Assembly: GCA_023213395.1 (NCBI GenBank)
Contig: CM041465.1
Coordinates: forward strand, 245,961,741 to 246,025,740
Direction: 5' to 3'
DNA from: Cycas panzhihuaensis
Taxonomy: Eukaryota; Cycadophyta
Length of the DNA: 64,000 bases
This document shows, piece by piece, positions 14,926 to 26,326 of the stretch (positions are counted from its first letter, which is position 1; every line of letters starts with the position of its first letter). Made by a program: the position numbers and the translations under genes. Under the pieces are notes generated by a model that had not been told where the DNA came from, made no database searches, and saw only the letters and a list, made by a program, of their open reading frames with translations.

Positions 14926-17169
14926 GGGGGGACATACCTGTAACCCTAAAAAATAATATATGGTTAAAGATTTATATCTGTTCAAGTCTAAGTCTTAACT
15001 TGATAATGGCACCCTTCAATAACTTAAAGTTAAGTGTGAACTTTAGGATCAAAGCCCACTTGTAGTAGAAATAAGAAAGTGAATAGTGTCTCTTATTGTG
15101 ATGATTACATTAGACTACTTACACACCTTAAATTTTTTAGCCATTTCCTAAATGTTAGGGTATTGGTCATGATAGACCTTGAGAGTATACTTAACATTTG
15201 AGGCAAAATATAAGTTTGTAGATTAGGTCTTACTCTAGATATATATGAAAGATTTCCTATCTAAATATTATGCCATTAAAGCCTTTTTCATTTAAGAAAG
15301 GGGGCTATGAGTATACTAGTCAATTCTTGGCTCTAGAAAAGATTAAGATAGTTGACTCTAGTTGGATGAATAAAATTTTAAGGAAAGGTCACTTTGAGTT
15401 TATGGCTCATCTATATTGCATGTATACAAACCTCAATGACCTCAATAAGACCAAGTCTTAAGGATCCTAAAACTACTCTAAAAGCATAAGGTCATTTTTC
15501 AAGACTTACGCAAGGGATTATCACTAGACAAAGAATTGGAATATATCATCGAGCTTGATCAATTAAAGGTCTTATAGTACTTTACCCTTACAGATATGGA
15601 CATTGTTAGAAATAAAAGGTCGAGAGGCTTGTATAATGGTTATTTGAAATAGGAATTATTGTTCTAAGAAAGAGCCACCTGTGATGCACTAGTTATCCTA
15701 GCTAGGAATAATGATGAGTCCTATTGTCTTCATATTATTTATTATAGGGAACTGAGTCACTTAACAATAAAAAAGTAAATTCTAATGACTTGTTGGTTGA
15801 GCTACATGGGGTCAAGTATTTCTATAAGGGTGACCTTTTATTAGGGAACTATTAGGTCCTAATTTGGTTCTAATATTCAGAGAAGATAATCTTTTAGACT
15901 CATTAGGGTTGTTATTAGTTCTAATTAGTGCCTTTTGGGTTTTGCAATACTCTAACTATATTCCATGCATTAATGAACAAGGTGTTTGGTAAGTTCCTCC
16001 ATGAATTTATCCTTATATTTTTTTATAACATCTTAATTTATAATAGATTATTAACATCCCATTTGGAGCATTTAAATATTAAACTTAATATCTTTAGCCA
16101 AAGAGAAGTTGTATACCAAAGAATCTAAGTGTGAAGTCACTAGGATATTCTATAGTATCTTAGCCACATCATTTCAATAGAAGGTATACATATATATCCT
16201 ATTAAGATTAAGGTAATATTTGAATGGCCTATTCTTAAATCTCTTAAGAAGCTTTATGGGTTCTTAGGATTAGTGGGATTTTACCATAGATTTATAAGAA
16301 ATTTCTCCTCTATAGCTTAGCCCTTGACTAACTTTACTAAGAAGGATGTTTTTATTAGTATATGGAGGTATAAAAATCCATTGATGAACTTAAAGAGGGA
16401 TTCATTTCCATCCCAATGTTAACTACCCCTAATTTCTCAAAGTCTATTATTATTAAATGTGTGATACCTCTTGATTTGGATTGTGTGTCATACTTGCATA
16501 AGGGAAAGGTGTATGTCTACTTAAAGTAAATAGAGGTTATAAATTTTGCATGTAATGGATAAGTTATATCCATTTCCATTATAGACCAAGTTCTTTATCA
16601 AAAATGACCACCTCAACTTGAAATAATTTCTGACTTAGGGGACACTTATAAAAGAGCAATACAAATGTATTGATTGATTGTAGACCTATGACTTTGAAAT
16701 CATATATAAGAAGGAGAAGGAGAATGTGCTGGCAAATGCTTTATCATGCCAAGATGAGACTCCTATTTTTAATTACATCTTTGCTAACTAACCCTATTAA
16801 TTAGAGGATCTTCTTTAGGACTATAAAAGTGATTATGCTACACTCCCACTTAGAGAAGATATCATAAATGGAAGGGAGGGGAAGGCTTAGTCAATCGGGA
16901 ATGGTACTATCTTCTTTAGAGATTGTGCCTACTTTAGAAACGACTGTCCTCTTATTTAGAAGGAACTTGAACATGGATATATATCTCCTTATGTAAGGTA
17001 TGTTGGATGTTAAAAAACATATAAGAATATAAGGTCTAAATTCTATTAGTAGAATATGAAAATGGAAAATTTAAAGTTTGTTATTAAGTAGGATACTTGT
17101 TAGCATAATAAAATGGAAGTAATTTACTGCTAAGACTTCTTTAGCCAAATTCCATTCCTAATCAGAAGG
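14926..17169 (+). pseudogene. Ty3/gypsy pol remnant, copy 1 (RT, RNase H, integrase N-terminus)
   Basis: The plus strand reads HKVIFQDL near 15490, ELHGVKYF near 15800, PFGFCNT from 15928, HALMNKVFGKFLHEF, FYNILIYN (the FxDDILIYS catalytic motif with both Asp lost), LYGFLGLVGFYHRFIRNFS near 16250, the RNase H tail YDFEIIYKKEKENV near 16690 and the start of the integrase zinc domain (CxHNKMEVI near 17110). Stops lie at the same places as in copies 2 and 3 (for example the TAG in ATAGCTTAGCCC). Most of the protease has been deleted near 15279. The integrase catalytic core is missing because the tandem-repeat junction cuts it off. Confidence 0.88.
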
Positions 17170-17316
17170 AATTCTTATCATCTATGCTTGATAAGAGAAA
17201 AAAAGAGGATGAAAGGTCTAAGGCCTCCTAGACTAAAAGCCTTAGTTGTCAATCTTCCAAAAAATCTAATCCATCTAGCACAAATCTCTATTGAAGGTGT
17301 TCTCAATCCTAGAGTA

Positions 17317-17391
17317 TGTTAAAATAAGGATCAAAATTGCTCTGATACCATGTTAAAATATAAAAGATACAATAATAATGAACTCATGAGT

Positions 17392-17467
<76 letters not shown>

Positions 17468-17827
17468 AATTGATCAACATAACTATCAAATATCAAACAT
17501 GTAAAGTAAGTACTATAAGATAGACACCAAGATTTATATGTGGAAAACCCATTGTGGGAAACACCACGAGAGAAGGTGGAGTTAGGATTTTACTTATGAT
17601 CATAAGGTTTACATATTTCTCCTCTCTCCTTTGTCAAATTCTTAAGTGCTGAGTATACATATAAATAGTGAGATCACCTCATAAGTAGCTTATCAAATGT
17701 AAAGAGCTATTACATCATACAATAAAGAGACATCATGGATATGTGTGCATCGCACATATCACAAAGTAGGTAAATGGTGAAAAGTATAGGTGTATAATAA
17801 ATCTATATTAAACATTATGTTTTCACA
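17317..17827 (-). repeat. LARD copy 2, 3' LTR with microsatellite expansion
   Basis: 511 bp against about 450 bp in the other LTRs, because a (AT)n tract has grown at 17394-17464. An embedded PBS-like string (TGGTATCAGAGC on the minus strand) is intact at 17339-17350. Confidence 0.8.
17394..17464. repeat. (AT)n microsatellite inside an LTR
   Basis: 71 bp of pure AT. The other five LARD LTRs have a short GTATGTATACATA-like seed here, so the expansion arose in this copy after the triplication. Confidence 0.95.
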
Positions 17828-17854
17828 CCCCCACCCCCCCCGCCTCCCCACCCC
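17828..17854 (-). promoter_or_regulatory. Polypurine tract of LARD copy 2
   Basis: 27 bp of nearly pure C on the plus strand (G on the minus strand), directly inside the 3' LTR. The equivalent in copy 3 is 26776-26791. This is the expected plus-strand primer site for a minus-strand element. Confidence 0.7.
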
Positions 17855-19165
17855 AATAATGTTTAATGTCCTTGAATCTTGATCTTAAGTCATGTAGTCT
17901 TCATATCTTTAACCTGTATGCTGGAACCTATATCCTATAATTATAACATATATCATATATCCTATATGTAGTATCACCTGTAATAATATGCTTATCTCCA
18001 TCAAACATTAGCCTACACAAAATTAACATAAATAAAGTATTTTATGTACATCTCTATATCTTCATTTGTATGACTACCTTCAATCAATATTAAGTTGGAT
18101 GATCAACATTTATTTAACCATCAAATCAATAATCAAGTAAAATGATATCTGAGTCTATATAAAATAATATCCATCTACCAAAATATATAGGTGAGCAACT
18201 ATTGTAATTGCTAGTTCTCTAGGAAATTACTTTAAATACATGGTTCATCATTCTCCCAAATTTCTTGTAAGACCAACACAATTGAGTATGTTGTGTCAAA
18301 GTAGCATTAACTAGATCAAGTCAACAATTGAATCTTATCTTGAAGAATTAACTCTAGGAATAGACCAAACTACCTAGCTAAGGCAAGTTAACTATAATAA
18401 GGTAAATTATACTCTAATTAAGTAACATTGATAGCTAGGTGGATCATAAAATCTACTTTAATAACCAGGTGATTTGTACGTTTAGTTAGGGGTTTTTCCA
18501 TCCATTAAACCAAATGTGATGTTGTGAAGGGGGAAATAACCAACCATCATATCAAGGATATCTCATGTCATAAATTCATAAAGTGTTTCACTTAATAAAA
18601 GTTTTTCCAATTGAAATGGGCCTCAAAATATCATAAATGAGCCTTAAAATGTTTGATTTTAAGCCAAGCTTTAATTTTCATCCATTATTCCTAAAAAATA
18701 ATGTTACTATCATATTTGTAGCCATAACATTACATTAGAATTAGCTAAAAGTTTCCTAAAAATAGATATAGAATTCATCTAGAATGAGGTTTAAAGCTAT
18801 TGCATCAACTTTATCATTAAATTTCTTTATTATTTGATATCCAAACTAGGACGTGTACCACTCGTTTTGACTATCTTGAAGTCTACTTTTGAATGCAATA
18901 GACGACACCTAATTCTGACATACAAGTGATGGGATATCAATAAAAATGTGTTTGCGACCTATGGAAAAGTACATAATCCTTAAGAAAATGGTGACAGAAC
19001 TGAAATTTTATTAAATGCCAAATATAAATTTTAGAAAATAAAAAATCATCTAATTCAATTTATAGTAATTTAAAGTTTGCTCCATTGAGGATTAACCCCT
19101 AATCATATGGGCTCTCCATATGATTGCCTATTAAGATGTAAGGGACTAAACTCTGATATAAAAAA

Positions 19166-19605
19166 TGTTGGAGTTAATCGTCATCACTCTACTCCCACCT
19201 TCCAACCAGGATTGTACACCTCATCAACCTCATTTTACACATGTGGGTGCTCAACATGTGTAGGTAAGTTAAGGTAAGTTTAATGTTGATTTAAGTTAAT
19301 TTGAGTTAGTTTTCATTTGAGTTAAGTTATCATTATTTTATTATTAATTTAAATTTTAGGGATTGAGGAGTTTCCCTCCTTCCCCAAAATTATAAATATT
19401 GAGGGGTGTGCAACCTTGGTGTCTTTAGATACTACTCTTATTTGAGAAATTTGTATTACTTATTTCTCACAATATGGCTTGAATATAATGCTTTCATGGT
19501 TTATGCTACATTGCAACATTGATGTATTTAAGATTTGTATTGATGTATTGATCTATTGAAGTTTATTCTATGTTCTGTCATGTTCTCCTACATTATTTTC
19601 CATCA
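19166..19605 (+). repeat. 5' LTR of gag-only element
   Basis: 440 bp, from TGTTGGAGTTAATC to TTTTCCATCA, strongly similar along its length to 21062-21488. The most visible difference is an extra stretch near 19530 in this copy. A TTTAGATACTACTC box follows GAGGGGTGTG, as in the other family members. Confidence 0.88.
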
Positions 19606-19607
19606 TT

Positions 19608-19619
19608 TGGTATTAGAGC
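19608..19619 (+). promoter_or_regulatory. Primer-binding site (initiator tRNA-Met type)
   Basis: TGGTATTAGAGC, one C-to-T change from the canonical TGGTATCAGAGC, two bases after the LTR end. Confidence 0.85.
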
Positions 19620-20285
19620 ATTTGAGCCTATATTTTATTTTCCTATATTTTTACATCATTCTACAAATCTTTTATTAGCATTTTTATACATTTTTTAGCT
19701 TCATACTCTTATTATATCTTAAAAAGAGGCCTGTACCTTTGATTTATCAAAATTTAACTTATAGGAACCTGTTTTCAAAATGGTTAGTTCCATTGAAAAC
19801 ATATTTTATTAATCTTCATACTGGTGAAGTTTCACCTTATTCTGATATCATTTAGTGTACTTTTGAAGTAGTCAAACTTAAGGTTATCCTCTAAACCTTC
19901 TTTTAAAAGGTTTCTTCATACACCTTATCTTTCAAAGTAAAATATACATATAGTTTAGTTTTTTTTTTTAGCATTATATATTATCATCAAGGCTAAGGAT
20001 TTATTGCATTAAGAGTTTACATTTATTCATTTGAAGAATCAAAGGTTAAGAATTCTTTACTTTTCATCATCAAAGTTTATTCGAAAAGCATACTTCTTAA
20101 AAAGCTTTTTTTATCATTATTTAAAGGATCATTTCCTTATTGTGCCTAGTTGATTGACTTTCTAAAGGGTATTACATGTCTTTTCAAATATGTTTAACTA
20201 AAATTACATCATATAAGTTTATCATTTATTGACTTTTTGATTTGGTAAAAGCATACCTTTTATGTACTAAAGTTTTCTTGATAAG

Positions 20286-20828
20286 ATGGTACAATTTCCT
20301 ATATTCAATGGGCAAAAATTTTCACAATGGTATAGAACTATGCTAGATTATTTTATTGAACATGATCTTATGAAATATTTACAATATGAATGTGATCTAA
20401 GTATTAAAGAAGATTTTAGAAAGGACAATGAAGCATTAGGTTTATTATTTTGCACTATGAATGATGATGTTTTTTGAAAGGTTTGTGAATTAACTACTTC
20501 TAAATCAGTTTAGGATGTATAGATTTCCACTTATGGGGGAGATACACTCTATGTATTTGATGATATTTTTGATGAGCATATGAGACATGTGACAAAACAA
20601 GTGAATCATAATGACAACACCCATGAAGATTCAAATCAAATGCAAGACCAACTTACTGTACAAGTACCTGATCCTCCCTTTGAGAGGGAGAATGAATCTT
20701 ATGACATGATGGGGAATGAATCATATGATATGATGAAGAATGGATCCTATGATATGATAAAGAATGAACCTGGTGATATGATAGTTGTTCATAGCATAAA
20801 GACTACAAAAGATAAAGTTCAAGTTTAA
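20286..20828 (+). pseudogene. Copia-type gag remnant with four 8-residue repeats
   Basis: The first open frame (20286-20477, 63 codons) starts MVQFPIFNGQKFSQWYRTML, which fits the copia gag N-terminus (F-x-G-x-x-F/Y-x-x-W), and continues to EALGLLFCTMNDDVF. After a stop, the frame carries a decayed TSKSVxDV motif (relatives TAKEAWD) and then 20580-20828, an acidic tail holding four tandem units of the type NESYDMMK. No zinc knuckle, protease or RT follows. Gag would package element RNA into particles. At least two in-frame stops precede the tail, so a full product is not made from this copy. Confidence 0.7.
20691..20786 (+). repeat. 4 x 24-bp tandem repeat inside gag
   Basis: Four in-frame 24-bp units, each beginning AATGAA or AATGGA and containing a TATGATATGAT-like core, encode NESYDMMG, NESYDMMK, NGSYDMIK and NEPGDMIV. 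Similarity decreases towards the 3' end. Confidence 0.9.
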
Positions 20829-20882
20829 AGCCTTCTTAATGTTCTAATTGATAAAGTCAAAATTATAGCTATTCATCTACAT

Positions 20883-21060
20883 TTGAATCAAGTTTCATCT
20901 ACTTATATTTTTTTTGCATCACTCCTTGGTAAAGAGATATATTTTTCAAGAAGGTTAAACCAAGTTGATAAAGATCAAAATTTTGAAGTTTTTTTCAAAT
21001 ACAAGTTCCATAAGTTCAAGGAGAAGATACAAGTGTTTGTGATGACCATTAAGGGGGAGC
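20883..21060 (+). other. Open stretch upstream of the polypurine tract
   Basis: An open frame runs from 20883 into the LTR (87 codons, ending at 21146). Only about 59 codons precede the polypurine tract. I recognise no domain; the piece is Lys/Phe-rich (for example VDKDQNFEVFFKYKFHKFKE). It may be the tail of the element's former polyprotein or non-coding. Confidence 0.3.
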
Positions 21061-21061
21061 A
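21048..21061 (+). promoter_or_regulatory. Polypurine tract of gag-only element
   Basis: ATTAAGGGGGAGCA immediately precedes the 3' LTR, and is almost identical to the tract of the other gag-only element (36708-36719). Confidence 0.85.
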
Positions 21062-21488
21062 TGTTGGAGTTAATCATCATCACTCCACTCCCACCTTCCA
21101 ACCAGGATTGTACACCTCATTAACCTCATTTTACACATGTGGGTGATCAACATGTGTAGGTAAGCTAAGGTAAGTTTAATGTTAATTTAATTTAATTTGA
21201 GTTAGTTTTCATTTGAGTTAAGTTAGCATTATTTTATTGTTAATTTAAATTTCAAGGGTTGAGGAGTTTACCTCCTACCCCAAAATTATAAATATTGAGG
21301 GGTGTGTAACCTTGGTGTCTTTAGACACCACCCTCATTTGCGAAATTTGTATTGCTCACTTCTCACAATATGGCTTGAATACAATGCTTTCATGGTTTAT
21401 GCTATATTGCAACATTGATGTATTGATGTATTGATCTATTGAAGTTTATTCTATGTTCTGCCCTATTCTCCTGCATTATTTTCCATCA
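21062..21488 (+). repeat. 3' LTR of gag-only element
   Basis: 427 bp, TGTTGGAG to TTCCATCA, followed by the AAAAA duplication and then resumption of the LARD sequence. Confidence 0.88.
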
Positions 21489-21955
21489 AAAAATTATGTA
21501 ATATGATTAAATGCCTAAAATTCTATGGAAATTTATTTAGAGTTTCAAAAATATAAAACTATGAATTCATCATCCATTTACGTATATTAATTCTATAAAA
21601 CATCCTTCATCAAGGTCATAATTATGATAGGACTTGTAACTCATGTATAGTACAATCTAAGCTCTTGACTGCCATACTTCTCTTCTTGGAAACTATCTGA
21701 CTAGGTCTAACATCTAATATACATTTAGCCTGCATGGAAAATAAAACCTACAATGATCTTATATAGGAGAAATCCAATAGATGATTCCTCAGATTAGAGG
21801 TTTCCCATAAATAATTATCAGTCATGTTAAGGAGTTTAGTGTGGTATGAGCAATGTGTGAGTTTCGACATGAGGCATAATGCTTAATGCATTTGCTTCAT
21901 ATAGGTTCTTTTTATAGAGGATTTAATTCACCATAGTTAGGCATAAATAAGGGCA

Positions 21956-22297
21956 TCATGAGATGGTAGGGCTAAATGTAATATGAAGGTCATGCTCTAT
22001 TTTCACACATAACAAGTGGCAAGTATGGAATATGGGTGCAATGACAAGCAGGTTGTAATTAATGAACTTATTCCCTATAGTGTATGTGTATGAGTAGGTT
22101 ACATATAACTTATCTAGTAGAGAGTGTATATATACAATTGGAACAAGGGTGATTTCGGCTAAATGCTTCTTTGTTTCTTCTTCATAAGGCATGGTGACAT
22201 ATTTTCCTTTGACTGTTATCCAGGTGGGATAACCAAGGAATGTGAGCTCTACAAATGCTATAACAAAATGAGCGTGGCATAGAACTATGGCTGCCAA
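21956..22297 (-). pseudogene. Conserved coding-like block inside LARD, function unknown
   Basis: A 113-codon open frame on the LARD sense strand. Its central part reads FVELTFLGYP-W-ITVKGKYVTMPYEEE-TKKHLAEI. The counterparts in copy 1 (about 13465-13260) and copy 3 (about 28890-28680) keep the same frame through this core, although copy 1 has one Trp codon turned to a stop and the ends diverge with stops. I do not recognise a gag, pol or host domain. Because the three copies are recent tandem duplicates, conservation between them is weak evidence of function. It could be the trace of an element-specific ORF or a captured gene piece. Confidence 0.4.
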
Positions 22298-23040
22298 GTA
22301 AATAACATGACTATATGTTTAGATCTCTAATTTTTATCCATTGTTCCCATTGAGGGTTTATATTCAATATAATGGCCAGATGCTTTTGACATGAAAACCT
22401 CTAATGTAATACTTCCTTCAGCTGAGTTCATCTCCAAAATCTCTTAAGAATGATGCCCTAGGTATAATTTGGTAAGTTGGGGCTTTGATTATTTCTAGTA
22501 AACTAACATATTTAAATCTTTGACAATAATCTCATACCATTGTATGTAAATTTTTCATGCCATAATCAAATAATGTGTTCATATATATGCCATGCATTGA
22601 TTCAAAGTAGCTTGACATATAGTCAAACCATTCAACATGTAAATTCATTATGCCATCATCATACATTTTGACATTTCATCATTGATAGATAAATAGTCAT
22701 GGCCCATAAACAATTCATGCCATGTATACATAAATTATCCATATACTATAATAAAATAATTACCCTTATAAACATGTAATTTATTGTAATTATTGCATGC
22801 CACATACCTTTTATATTGTCATTAAGACACCTTTCAATATGCTATTATACATGCATATTACCTACTAATCTAACTAATGGAGTAAATGCTATATTCTAAC
22901 AATGAATCTCATTATGATGGGATCACAAATACCCTTAGAATGATCTATGAGTTATAGTGAATCCATTAACAAGCATTCACAAAAGCCTTCACTTATGGAC
23001 TAAATATAATACGTTGTGGACTACTATGAATACTTGCATG

Positions 23041-23280
23041 CTATATGTATATAGAGCACCTACATGCATAAATGAATAATTGTCCATAATAAAAATTATA
23101 GATCAATATACCATCGATATCTACTATATCTATTCTATATACAACTTGACTAGCTTCATGTGCTCTATAATCTGTTACATCACACATGTCACTGGTATAT
23201 GTATATTCTAGATCAACAAAAAATACCTTATATCTAGCTCTTGCCATGGGCTTGATAAGCTTTATTGACATGATCTTCAC
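23041..23280 (-). pseudogene. Short frame next to the LARD 5' LTR, function unknown
   Basis: The 79-codon frame begins about 40 bp from the PBS, where the first ORF of an LTR element would start. It reads MSIKLIKPMARARYKVFF near the start and DYRAHEASQVVYRIDIVDI later. Copies 1 and 3 keep the start (MSIKPI then ARARY) but suffer frameshifts or stops soon after. No domain recognised; an element-specific first ORF is possible. Confidence 0.35.
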
Positions 23281-23320
23281 CTAACCATAGCGGCTTGGAT
23301 TCAAATCTACTCTAATACTA

Positions 23321-23770
23321 TGTTAAAGTAGGTATCAAAATTGCTCTAATACCATGTTAAAATATAAAAGATGTAATAGTAATAAACTCATGAGTATGTA
23401 TACATAGTAAATTAATCAACATAACTATTAAACATCAAATATATAACATAAACACCACAAGATGGACACTAAGATTTATATATGGAAAACCCATGTGGAA
23501 AAAACTATGAAAGAAGGTGGAGTTAGGACTCCATTTATGATCATAATCTTTATATATTTCTCCTCTCTCCTTCATAAAGTTCTTAAGTGGTGAGTGTACA
23601 TATATATAGTGAGATCACCTCATGAGTAGCCTATTAAATGTAAAGAGCCTTTATATCATCTAATAAGGAGATATCATGGATATATATATGTATCTCACAT
23701 ATTTCGAAGTAGGTGAATGGTGGGAAGTATATGTTTATAATAAACCCATGTTAAACATTATGTTTTAATA
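23321..23770 (-). repeat. LARD copy 2, 5' LTR
   Basis: 450 bp, TGTTAAAGTAGG to TGTTTTAATA, with embedded PBS-like string at 23344-23354 and true PBS (CTCTAATACTA on the plus strand) at 23310-23320. Confidence 0.78.
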
Positions 23771-23775
23771 GGGTA

Positions 23776-26179
23776 GGGGGGCATACCTGTAACCCTAAAA
23801 AATTATTTATGGTTAACGATTTATATATGTTTGAGTCTAAGTGTTAACTTGATAATGACACCCTTCAATAACTTAAAGTTAAATGTAAACTTGAGGATGA
23901 AAGTCCACTTGTTGTAGAAATAAGAATGCAAATAATGTCTCTTATTGTGATGATTAGATTAGACTACTTACACACCTTAAATCTTTTAGCCATTTTTTAA
24001 ATATTAGGGTATTGGTCACAATAGACCTTCAGAGTATACTTAACATTTGAGGCAAAATATAAGTTTGTAGATTGGGTCTTACTCTAGATATATATGAAAG
24101 ATTTTCTATCTAAATATTATTCCATTAAAGCCTTTAATATGTAGGAGTGGTGCATAATGTAGAAATGGTAATGATTTTCTATATCCTTAAGGATAAATTT
24201 GATGTCATTGATGTTGAGGAAGTGGATATTGTTATGGGTGTTCAATGGTTATACTCAATAGGAACTTACTCCACCAACTTTCTAGAGAGTTGTTTGTCAT
24301 TTAAGAAAGGGGGTTATGGGTATATTAATAAATTCTTGGCTTTAGAAAAGATTAAGATAGTTGAGTCTAGTTGGATGAATACAATTTTAAGGAAAGGTCA
24401 CTTTGAGTTTATGGATCATCTATATTGCATGTATACAAACCTCGATGGCCTCAATAAGACCAAGACTTAAGGATCCTAAAACTACTCTAAAGCATAAGGT
24501 CATTTTTTAAGACTTACCCAAGGGATTATCATTAGACAAAGAATTGGAATATATCATCGAGCTTGATCGATTAAAGGTCTTATAGTAGTATACACTTATA
24601 GATATGGACATTGCTAGAAATAAAAGGTCAAGAGGCTTGTATAATGGTTATTTGAAATAGGAATTATTGTTCTGAGAAAGAGCCACCTAAGATGCACTAG
24701 TTATCCTAGCTAGGAATAATGATGAGTCCTATTGTCTTCATATTATTTATTACAGTGAACCGAATCATTTAACAATAAAAATATAAATTTCTAATAACTT
24801 GTTGGTTGAGCTATATGGGGTCAAGTATTTCTATAAGGGTGACCTTTTATTAGGGAACTATTAGGTCCTAATTTGGTTCTAATATTAGGAGAAGATAATC
24901 TTTGAGACTCATTAGGGTTGTTATTAGTTCTAATTAGTGCCTTTTGGGTTTTGCAATACTCCAACTATATTCCATGCATTAATGAACAAGTTGTTTAGTA
25001 AGTTCCTCCATGAATTTATCCTTATCTTTTTTTATAACATCTTAATTTATAATAGATTATTAACATCACATTTGAAGCATTTAGATATTGCACTTAATAT
25101 CTTTAGCCAAAGAGAAGTTGTATACCAAAGAATCTAAGTATGAAGTCATCAGGATATTCTATAGTATCTTAGCCACATCATTTCAATAGAAGGTATACAT
25201 ATGTATCCTATTAAGATTAAGGTAATATTTGAATGGCCTATTCTTAAATATCTTAAGAAGCTTTATGGGTCCTTAGGATTAGTGGGATTTTACCATAGAT
25301 TTATAAGAAATTTCTCCTCTATAGCTTAGCCCTTGACTAACTTTACTAAGAAGGATGTTTTTATTGGTCTATTGAGGCATCAAAATCCATTGATGACCTT
25401 AAAGAGGGCTTCATTTCCATCCCAATGTTAACTACCCCTAATTTCTCAAAGTCTATTATTATTAAATATGTGATACCTCTTGATTTGGATTGTATGTCAT
25501 ACTTGCATAGGGGAAAGGTGTATGTCTACTTAAAGTAAATAGAGGTTAGAAATTTTGTAAGTAATGGATAAGTTATATCCATTTCCATTATAGACCAAGT
25601 TCTTTATTAAAAATGACCACCTCAACTTAAAATACTCTCTGACTTAGGGGACACTTATGAAAGAGCAATACAAATGGATTGATTGATTGTAGACTTATGA
25701 CTTTGAAATCATATATAAAAAGGAGAAGGAGAATGTGGTGGTAGATGCTTTATCATGCCAAGATGAGTCTCCTATTTTTAATTGCATCTTTGCTAACTAA
25801 CCCTATTAATTAGAGGATCTTCTTTAGGACTATAAAAGTGATTATGCTACACTCCCACTTAGAGAAGATATCATAGATGGAAGGGAGGGGAAGTCTTGGT
25901 CAATCAGGAATGGTACCATCTTCTTTAGAGATTGTGCCTACTTTAGAAATGGATCTCCTCTTATTTAGAAGGAGCTTGAACATGGATATATATCACCTTG
26001 TGCAAGGTATGTTAGATACTAAAAAACATATGAGAATATAAGGTCTAAATTCTATTAGTAGAACATGAAAATAGAAAATTTAAAGTTTGTTGTTGAGTAG
26101 GATACTTGTCAGCATAATAAAATGGAAGCAATTTTACTGCTAAGACTTCTTCAACCAAATTCCATTCCCAATTAGAAGG
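23776..26179 (+). pseudogene. Ty3/gypsy pol remnant, copy 2 (protease, RT, RNase H, integrase N-terminus)
   Basis: The most complete copy at its 5' end. Frame 24147-24470 carries the tail of the aspartic protease (DIVMGVQWLYSIGTYSTNF, as in gypsy proteases with DVVLGxQWL). RT follows: PFGFCNTPTIFHALMN at 24937, FYNILIYN (decayed FxDDILIYS), GLVGFYHRFIRNFS, then RNase H with YDFEIIYKKEKENV near 25690 and the integrase zinc domain (QHNKMEAIL near 26110). The polyprotein is broken by many stops shared with the other copies. It ends at the second tandem junction. Confidence 0.9.
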
Positions 26180-26326
26180 AATGCTTATCATCTATGCTTG
26201 ATAAGAGAAACAAAGAGGATGAAATGTCTAAGGCCTCCTAGAATAAAAGACTTAGTTGCCAATCTTCCAAAATATTTGATTCATCTAGCACAAATCTCTG
26301 TTGAAGGTGTTCTCAATCCTAGAGTA

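Larger units (their letters stand above)
10811..17169 (+). repeat. Tandem segmental repeat, copy 1
   Basis: First of three direct copies, each made of gypsy gag tail, LARD (minus) and gypsy protease-RT-integrase (plus). Copy 1 has a private deletion of about 165 bp in the protease region near 15279 and no added element. Its right edge breaks within the integrase zinc domain and is joined, through about 11 extra bases, to the gag sequence that begins copy 2 at 17181. Confidence 0.85.
19166..21488 (+). mobile_element. Gag-only non-autonomous copia-type LTR element with perfect target-site duplication
   Basis: Complete structure: 5' LTR 19166-19605, PBS TGGTATTAGAGC at 19608-19619, gag-like frames 20286-20828, polypurine tract 21048-21061, 3' LTR 21062-21488, flanked by AAAAA on both sides (19161-19165, 21489-21493). 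At 2.3 kb it lacks protease, integrase and RT, matching the described class of terminal-repeat elements that keep only GAG (TR-GAG). It is inserted in the LARD of tandem copy 2 only, so it postdates the triplication. Movement would have needed pol from a relative; the element whose LTR is at 1441-1825 shares the LTR family. Confidence 0.88.
17317..23770 (-). mobile_element. LARD-type non-autonomous LTR retrotransposon, copy 2, interrupted
   Basis: Same element as copies 1 and 3: 3' LTR 17317-17827, 5' LTR 23321-23770, PBS about 23310-23320, and a very C-rich plus-strand tract (polypurine on the minus strand) at 17828-17854. Flanking duplications are GAGTA (17312-17316) and GGGTA (23771-23775). 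The internal region is split at 19165/21489 by a younger gag-only LTR element whose removal restores the order seen in copies 1 and 3 (compare 12658-12680 and 28090-28110). Confidence 0.8.
17181..26179 (+). repeat. Tandem segmental repeat, copy 2 (with a 2.3-kb insertion)
   Basis: About 9.0 kb, or 6.67 kb without the gag-only LTR element at 19166-21488 and its target-site duplication. It starts with the gag string ending CTTGATAAGAGAAA and ends in the integrase zinc domain. Private changes are the added element, an AT expansion in the LTR at 17394-17464, and a long C-rich tract at 17828-17854. Confidence 0.85.
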
